Source: Variovorax sp. HW608 (GTDB lineage Bacteria > Pseudomonadota > Gammaproteobacteria > Burkholderiales > Burkholderiaceae_C). From it: DNA of 64,000 nt. A model generated the notes under the pieces. It made no database searches. It saw nothing but the letters and a program-made list of their open reading frames with translations, and was not told the origin of the DNA. The stretch lies in contig NZ_LT607803.1 of the NCBI RefSeq assembly GCF_900090195.1, forward strand, positions 124,001 through 188,000, given 5' to 3'. The position numbers were made by a program, and so were the translations under genes. Below are positions 58,949 to 64,000 of this stretch, piece after piece; within the stretch, counting starts at the first letter, position 1, and each line of letters opens with the position of its first letter.

Positions 58949-60199
58949 ATGAAGCACTCCGAACTCCCCTCGGCCGATGGCGTCTGGCAGCGGCTGCGCG
59001 TCGCGCCCGGCGCGCTGGCGGACGGCCCGGCCATCGATGGCGATGCAGCAATCGTCGTGGCCCAAGGAACGATCGCGTGGGTCGGCCGCGGCGACGCCGT
59101 GCCGGCCCAGTTCGCCGCGCTGCCGCGTTTCGACGGCGGCGATGCGCTCGTCACCCCCGGCCTCGTCGATTGCCACACGCATCTGGTCTACGGCGGACAA
59201 CGTGCCAACGAATTCGCGATGCGTCTCGCCGGCGCGACCTACGAGGAAGTCGCCAAAGCCGGCGGCGGCATCGTGTCCTCGGTGCGCGCCACGCGCGAAG
59301 CGGACGAGGACATGCTCTACGCGCAAGCGGCCGGCCGGCTCGAACAACTGCTGGCCGAAGGCGTCTGCGCGATCGAGATCAAGTCGGGCTATGGCCTCGC
59401 GCTCGAACATGAGCGCAAGCAGTTGCGCGTCGCGCGCCGGCTCGGCGAAGCCTATGGCGTGACGGTGCGCACGACCTTCCTCGGTGCGCACGCCTTGCCG
59501 TCCGAATACGCCGGCCGACAAGGCGAGTACGTCGAGCTCGTCTGCCAGCAGATGCTGCCCGCACTGGCGGCCGAAGGGCTCGTGGATGCGGTCGATGTGT
59601 TCTGCGAGCGCATCGCCTTCTCGCTGCAGGAAACCGAGCGCGTGTTCCAGGCCGCGAAAGCGCTGGGGCTGCCGGTCAAGCTGCACGCCGAGCAGCTGTC
59701 GGACATGGGCGGCGCCGCCCTCGCGGCGCGCTACGGCGCCCTGTCGTGCGACCACATCGAGCACCTGTCGGCCGAGGGCATCGCGGCGATGCGGGAGGCC
59801 GGAACGGTCGCCGTCCTGCTGCCCGGCGCCTACTACACGCTGCGCGACACGCACCTGCCGCCCATCGAGGCGCTGCGAACTGCCGGTGTCCCGATGGCCG
59901 TTTCCACCGACCACAACCCGGGCACCTCGCCCGCGCTGAGCCTGCTGCTGATGGCCAACATGGCCTGCACGCTGTTCCGCCTGACCGTGCCCGAAGCGAT
60001 CGCCGGCATCACGCGGCACGCGGCGAGCGCGCTGGGCCTGCAGGACACGCACGGCGCGATCGGCGTCGGACGGCCCGCGAACTTCGTGCTCTGGCAACTG
60101 CGCGACAGCGCGGAGCTCGCGTACTGGTTCGGCCAGCAGCCTGCGCGCACCATCGTCCGGCAGGGGCGCATCGCGAAGAAGGAGGTCACCCTTGGCTGA
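58949..60199 (+). CDS. hutI: Imidazolonepropionase
   Basis: 416-residue amidohydrolase opening imidazolone propionate to N-formimino-glutamate. The metal motif [12 protein letters not shown] is near residue 72, the general IKSGYGL and [17 protein letters not shown] segments bind substrate, and Asp/His of [10 protein letters not shown] complete the site. ATG 58949 has GGGAG upstream. It overlaps the hutF TTG start by 8 bp. Confidence 0.97.
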   Translation: MKHSELPSADGVWQRLRVAPGALADGPAIDGDAAIVVAQGTIAWVGRGDAVPAQFAALPRFDGGDALVTPGLVDCHTHLVYGGQRANEFAMRLAGATYEEVAKAGGGIVSSVRATREADEDMLYAQAAGRLEQLLAEGVCAIEIKSGYGLALEHERKQLRVARRLGEAYGVTVRTTFLGAHALPSEYAGRQGEYVELVCQQMLPALAAEGLVDAVDVFCERIAFSLQETERVFQAAKALGLPVKLHAEQLSDMGGAALAARYGALSCDHIEHLSAEGIAAMREAGTVAVLLPGAYYTLRDTHLPPIEALRTAGVPMAVSTDHNPGTSPALSLLLMANMACTLFRLTVPEAIAGITRHAASALGLQDTHGAIGVGRPANFVLWQLRDSAELAYWFGQQPARTIVRQGRIAKKEVTLG

Positions 60200-61586
60200 C
60201 ACCGCACAGAGGCTCTTCGCAGCCGATGCGCTGCTGCCCACCGGCTGGGCGCGCGACGTGCTCATCGAATGGGACGCCGCGGGCAAGCTCTTGGCGGTCA
60301 CGCCCGGCATCGCGCCGACGGGCAACACGCCGCGCGCTGCCGGTCCGGTGCTGCCCGGCATGCCCAACCTGCATTCGCATGCCTTCCAGCGCGCCTTCGC
60401 CGGCCTCACCGAATTTCGCGGCGAGGGGCAGGACAGCTTCTGGAGCTGGCGCACGCGGATGTACCGCTTCGCCGCGAAGATCTCGCCCGGGCAGGTGGAG
60501 GCGATCGCGACCTGGCTCTATGTCGAGATGCTCGAAGCGGGCTACACCTCGGTGTGCGAGTTCCACTACCTGCATCACGATGCCGACGGCCGGCCGTACG
60601 CCGATGACGCCGAGTTGTCGCTCGCGCTGCTGCGGGCCGCCGGGCGCGCCGGCATCGGGCTCACGCTGCTGCCGGTGCTCTACCAGGCCAGCGGCTTCGG
60701 CGGCCTGGCGCCGAGCGAAGGCCAGCGGCGCTTCATCCGTTCGACCGATTCGATGCTGCGGCTGCTCGAACGCCTGCGCCCCGCCTGCGAGGCGCAGGGC
60801 GCACGCCTCGGCCTCGCGCCGCATTCGCTGCGTGCGGTGCCGCCCGAGGGGCTGCGCGATGCATTGGCAGGCCTCGATGCGATCGACCCTTCCGCGCCGG
60901 TGCATATCCATATCGCCGAACAGACGGCCGAGGTCGATGCCTGCCTCGCCTGGAGCGGCCAGCGTCCAGTGGCCTGGCTGCTCGACCACGCGCCGGTCGA
61001 TGCGCGCTGGTGCCTCGTCCATGCGACGCACATGGATGCCGACGAATACCGGCGTGCGGCGGCCAGCGGCGCGGTCGCGGGCCTGTGCCTGACCACCGAG
61101 GCCAATCTCGGCGACGGCATCTTCGACTTCAATGCGTGGCGCGCGGCCGGCGGCCGCTGGGGCGTGGGCTCCGACAGCCATGCCTGCGTGAACGCGGCCG
61201 AGGAACTGATGATGCTGGAGTACGGCCAGCGCCTCTCCACACGCCAACGCAACGTGGGCGCCGATGCCGTGCATCGCGAGGTCGCGACCGCGCTGACGCT
61301 TTCCGCGCTACAGGGTGGCGCGCAGGCCGCGGGCCGTCCGGTTGGCGGGCTTGCGGTGGGGCAGCAGGCCGACTTCGTGGTTCTCGATGCATCGCACGTC
61401 GCGCTGCAGGGGCTCGCGGCGCCGGAGATGCTGTCGTCGCATGTGTTCGCGAGCCATCGCAGCTGTGCGCTCGATGCGGTGTTCGTCGGCGGCCAGCCGC
61501 GCGTCACTTCGGCCCGCCACGCGCTGCACCGCGAGGCGGCCGCCGCTTTCGTGGCGGTACGCAGCCAACTTCTTGCCAAGGACTGA
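60192..61586 (+). CDS. hutF: Formimidoylglutamate deiminase
   Basis: 464-residue amidohydrolase converting N-formimino-glutamate to N-formylglutamate plus ammonia, the mark of the five-step pathway. Metal motifs: [22 protein letters not shown] and GSDSHACVN. The TTG start at 60192 lies 5 bp after AAGGAGGT (60179-60186), a near-perfect anti-SD match inside hutI, which decides this start; translation would be coupled to hutI by an 8-bp overlap. Confidence 0.95.
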   Translation: MADTAQRLFAADALLPTGWARDVLIEWDAAGKLLAVTPGIAPTGNTPRAAGPVLPGMPNLHSHAFQRAFAGLTEFRGEGQDSFWSWRTRMYRFAAKISPGQVEAIATWLYVEMLEAGYTSVCEFHYLHHDADGRPYADDAELSLALLRAAGRAGIGLTLLPVLYQASGFGGLAPSEGQRRFIRSTDSMLRLLERLRPACEAQGARLGLAPHSLRAVPPEGLRDALAGLDAIDPSAPVHIHIAEQTAEVDACLAWSGQRPVAWLLDHAPVDARWCLVHATHMDADEYRRAAASGAVAGLCLTTEANLGDGIFDFNAWRAAGGRWGVGSDSHACVNAAEELMMLEYGQRLSTRQRNVGADAVHREVATALTLSALQGGAQAAGRPVGGLAVGQQADFVVLDASHVALQGLAAPEMLSSHVFASHRSCALDAVFVGGQPRVTSARHALHREAAAAFVAVRSQLLAKD

Positions 61587-61590
61587 TCCC

Positions 61591-62409
61591 ATGCCTTTCA
61601 CCACCACCGAACCGCCGTTCCGCTTCCGCCGCGGGACACGCCCGCTGCTGATCTCGATGCCGCACGTCGGCACGCATGTTCCGCCGCAGCTCGCGGCACG
61701 CCTGACCGACGAAGCCCGGCAGGTGCCCGACACCGACTGGCACCTCGAACGCCTCTACGATTTCGCCGACGAACTGGGCGCCTCGGTGCTGGTCGCGACG
61801 CACTCGCGCTATGTGGTCGACCTGAACCGGCCGCCGGATGGCGCGAGCCTCTATCCGGGCCAGAGCGTCACCGGCCTCTGCCCGGTCGACACCTTCGACG
61901 ACACGCCGCTCTATGCCGCCGGCGACGTTCCGGACGAGGCCGAGATCGCCGCGCGCCGCGAAGCCATCTGGCAGCCCTATCACCGGCAGCTCGCCGAAGA
62001 GCTGGCGCGCATCAAGGCGCAGCACGGCATCGCGGCGCTGTGGGATGCGCACTCGATCCGCTCGGTGCTGCCGCGCTTCTTCGAAGGCCGGCTGACCGAT
62101 CTGAATCTCGGCACCGCGCAGGGTGCGAGCTGCGATCCGGCGCTCGCCCAGACCCTGCTCGGCATCGCGAAGCAAGCGAGCGGCTTCACCAGCGTGCTCA
62201 ACGGCCGCTTCACCGGCGGCTACATCACGCGCCACCACGGCCAGCCGGCAGAGGGCGTGCATGCGGTGCAGCTCGAGATGACGCAGTGCAGCTACATGCA
62301 GGAGGCCTTGCCCTTCGACTACCTGCCAGAGGTCGCGGCGCGCGTGCAGCCGCATGTGCGACGCATGCTCGAAGCGGTGCTGCAGTTCGTCGAAGCGCGC
62401 CGGTCCTGA
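61591..62409 (+). CDS. hutG: N-formylglutamate deformylase
   Basis: 272-residue N-formylglutamate amidohydrolase (FGase family), giving glutamate plus formate. Motifs: LLISMPHVGTHVPPQL, the DTDWHLERLYDF stretch, VVDLNRPPDG, and LWDAHSIRSVLPRFFEG. It starts 4 bp after hutF. With HutF it replaces the one-step formiminoglutamase (arginase-like HutG of other bacteria). Confidence 0.95.
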   Translation: MPFTTTEPPFRFRRGTRPLLISMPHVGTHVPPQLAARLTDEARQVPDTDWHLERLYDFADELGASVLVATHSRYVVDLNRPPDGASLYPGQSVTGLCPVDTFDDTPLYAAGDVPDEAEIAARREAIWQPYHRQLAEELARIKAQHGIAALWDAHSIRSVLPRFFEGRLTDLNLGTAQGASCDPALAQTLLGIAKQASGFTSVLNGRFTGGYITRHHGQPAEGVHAVQLEMTQCSYMQEALPFDYLPEVAARVQPHVRRMLEAVLQFVEARRS

Positions 62410-62432
62410 ACGCTCGCAAAGGCTCTCCACCC

Positions 62433-63560
62433 ATGAACGCATCCGCCATCCAGGAACTCGTCCGTCCCGAAGTGCCGGGGCTGCCGCCCTACAACGCCGG
62501 CCTGTCGTCGGAAGCCGTGCGCTCGCGCTATGGCGTCCTGGACATCGCGCGTCTTGCGAGCAACGAGAACCCCTTCGGCGCGAGCCCGCTGGTGGGCCGT
62601 GCCCTGGCCGATCTCGCGCTGCGCGTGGGCACGTACCCGGACGCGAACTGCACCGCGCTGCGATCGGCCATCGCCGAGCGCACGGGGGCGCGTGCCGAAC
62701 AGATCGTCATCGGCAACGGCTCCGAGTCGATCCTGCAGATGCTCTGCCAGGCCTTCCTGTCGCCCGGCGACCGCGTGCTCACCCAGCGGCCGGCCTTCGG
62801 CCTGCACGAGATCTATCCGCGCATGATGGGCGCGCAGGTCGAGCTGCTGGCGCTCACGCCCACGCTGGCGTTCGACCTCGATGCCTGGTGCGAGGCGCTG
62901 GCGCGCGGAACGAAGATGGCGATGATCGCCAATCCCTCGAACCCGGTGGGCTGCATGTTCGATGCGAAAGCCTTCGCGCGTTTGCTCGAAGCCACGCCGG
63001 CCGGCACGCTGCTGGTCGTCGACGAGGCCTATTACGAATACGCCCGCCTCGCGAGCGGCTTCCCCGACGCGCTGGCGATGCTGCGTGAGCAGTCGCGTCC
63101 GTGGATCGTGCTGCGCACCTTCTCGAAGGCCTGGGGGCTCGCGGGGCTGCGCGTCGGCTACGGCATCGCTTCGGACGCCGCGCTGATCCAATGGCTCGAT
63201 CGCGTGCGCACGCCGTTCAACGTCAACGAGGCCGCCCAGGCCGCCGCGCAGGCGGCCTGGGCCGATACGTCTTTCATGGCGCAGGCGGTGGCCGAAACGG
63301 TGAAAGAGCGCGAAGCGATGGAACGCGCGCTGCGTGCCATGGCCGTGCCCGGCATGCGCATCGCGCCCTCGGCGGCGAACTTCCTCTTCATCGATCTGGC
63401 GCGACCCAACGGGCCGGTCAACGAGGCGCTGCTCGCGCGCGGCATCATCGTCAAGCCGTGGAAGGAGCCGGGCTTCGAGAACTTCATCCGCGTCTCGATC
63501 GGCAGCGCCAACGACAACGCGCGCTTCGTTGCAGCGCTGCGCGAGATCCTCGGCGCGTAG
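62433..63560 (+). CDS. hisC: Histidinol-phosphate aminotransferase family protein
   Basis: 375-residue fold-type I PLP aminotransferase of the HisC group. It shows [38 protein letters not shown], the PLP lysine in [19 protein letters not shown] and FLFIDL near the end. It follows hutG by 23 bp and ends the locus. A biosynthetic HisC is unexpected in a histidine-degrading operon. It might transaminate histidine or an aromatic amino acid, or be a second HisC placed here by chance. Confidence 0.9.
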   Translation: MNASAIQELVRPEVPGLPPYNAGLSSEAVRSRYGVLDIARLASNENPFGASPLVGRALADLALRVGTYPDANCTALRSAIAERTGARAEQIVIGNGSESILQMLCQAFLSPGDRVLTQRPAFGLHEIYPRMMGAQVELLALTPTLAFDLDAWCEALARGTKMAMIANPSNPVGCMFDAKAFARLLEATPAGTLLVVDEAYYEYARLASGFPDALAMLREQSRPWIVLRTFSKAWGLAGLRVGYGIASDAALIQWLDRVRTPFNVNEAAQAAAQAAWADTSFMAQAVAETVKEREAMERALRAMAVPGMRIAPSAANFLFIDLARPNGPVNEALLARGIIVKPWKEPGFENFIRVSIGSANDNARFVAALREILGA

Positions 63561-63600
63561 CGACAAGACCCGCCGCCGTCGCGGGCGAAGGGGCGCTTTC

Positions 63601-63606
63601 TACAAT
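63601..63606 (+). promoter_or_regulatory. Candidate -10 box of metH
   Basis: TACAAT eight bases before the metH ATG, in the pattern TTTCTACAATCGCG common before Burkholderiales genes. If used, the message is nearly leaderless. No clear -35 and no recognisable SAM or cobalamin riboswitch is seen in the 53-bp gap. Confidence 0.45.
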
Positions 63607-63613
63607 CGCGTCC

Positions 63614-64000
63614 ATGAAGCCCATCGCCTACACCCGCGCCCAGAAGCTGCCCGAGATCCTCGCCCAACGCATCGTCATCCTCGACGGCGCGATGGGCACG
63701 ATGATCCAGCGCTTCAAGCTTACCGAGGCGCAATACCGCGGCGAGCGCTTCAAGGACTTCCCGCGCGACGTGAAGGGCAACAACGAGCTGCTGTCGCTGA
63801 CACGGCCCGACGTGATCCGCGACATCCATGAAGGCTATCTGGCTGCCGGCGCCGACCTCGTCGAGACCAACACCTTCGGCGCCACCCGCATCGCGCAGGA
63901 GGACTACAAGATGGCCGATCTCGCGCGCGAGATGAATTTCGAATCCGCCAGGCTCGCGCGCGCCGCCTGCGACAAGTTCAGCACGCCCGACAAGCCGCGC
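63614..64000 (+). CDS. metH: Methionine synthase, N-terminal part (truncated by window end)
   Basis: The first 129 codons of cobalamin-dependent methionine synthase. The homocysteine-binding barrel start is clear: [40 protein letters not shown] and [20 protein letters not shown]. In Burkholderiales MetH is often split into two genes (homocysteine part and cobalamin part); the window ends too early to tell. It is separated from the hut genes by its own short promoter region. Confidence 0.93.
   Translation, partial: MKPIAYTRAQKLPEILAQRIVILDGAMGTMIQRFKLTEAQYRGERFKDFPRDVKGNNELLSLTRPDVIRDIHEGYLAAGADLVETNTFGATRIAQEDYKMADLAREMNFESARLARAACDKFSTPDKPR

Noticed and set aside
63561..63613. Cobalamin or SAM riboswitch before metH
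   Set aside because: The gap is only 53 bp, too short for either class, and no motif is visible.

Overview
The window reads as a chromosomal segment of a high-GC betaproteobacterium of the order Burkholderiales, most likely Comamonadaceae and Variovorax-like. The evidence is the very high GC3 of nearly every gene, a GTP-type PEP carboxykinase, a Bug/TctC binding protein, many LysR regulators and catabolic operons typical of soil or rhizosphere heterotrophs. The genus is inference. I found no rRNA, tRNA, CRISPR array or prophage.

Layout, left to right. (1) 1-6.7 kb: a spermidine/putrescine-type ABC transporter followed by a guanidinobutyrase-like ureohydrolase and succinate-semialdehyde dehydrogenase, plausibly an uptake and degradation module for 4-guanidinobutyrate or a related guanidino acid. 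(2) 6.8-14.3 kb: a leftward five-gene efflux operon like E. coli ybhGFSR with an added NodT-type outer-membrane lipoprotein, divergent from a CecR-like TetR regulator; an 18-bp AT-rich palindrome lies between them. (3) 14.2-19.5 kb: a LysR gene divergent from glutaryl-CoA dehydrogenase, a family III CoA-transferase and a trehalase, all three translationally coupled. (4) 19.4-21.7 kb: two related DUF1127 genes flank a LysR gene and a HigBA-like toxin-antitoxin pair. (5) 21.8-23.9 kb: a small molybdopterin-domain protein, a CopD-like membrane protein and a Bug binding protein.

(6) 23.9-31.2 kb: a complete-looking group II intron (23942-25899) sits antisense inside a leftward catabolic operon (intradiol dioxygenase, SDR, BKACE/DUF849 enzyme, zinc-less alcohol dehydrogenase-type oxidoreductase, cupin, then Bug). 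A divergent LacI regulator has two CAAACGTTTG operators exactly 100 bp apart. This operon is the best candidate for an undescribed pathway. (7) 31.2-41.6 kb: EamA exporter, BON lipid/periplasmic-type protein, flavin reductase, fused SpmAB-like membrane protein, PhoD phosphatase, a divergent hmp/norR nitric-oxide module with three NorR-type sites, a metallophosphoesterase and two small-protein genes around a LysR gene. (8) 41.7-51.1 kb: pckG, a 50-residue membrane peptide, threonine ammonia-lyase, a tandem AAA+ ATPase of unknown role, an S41 lipoprotein protease and recQ.

(9) 51.1-63.6 kb: a full histidine-utilisation locus. A three-gene ABC transporter, hutC, hutH, hutU, hutD, hutI, hutF, hutG and a hisC paralogue all read rightward. 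Three similar HutC-type palindromes lie before the transporter and before hutH. The presence of both hutF and hutG indicates the five-step route: histidine to urocanate, imidazolone propionate, formiminoglutamate, formylglutamate and glutamate plus formate. The window ends in the N-terminus of metH.
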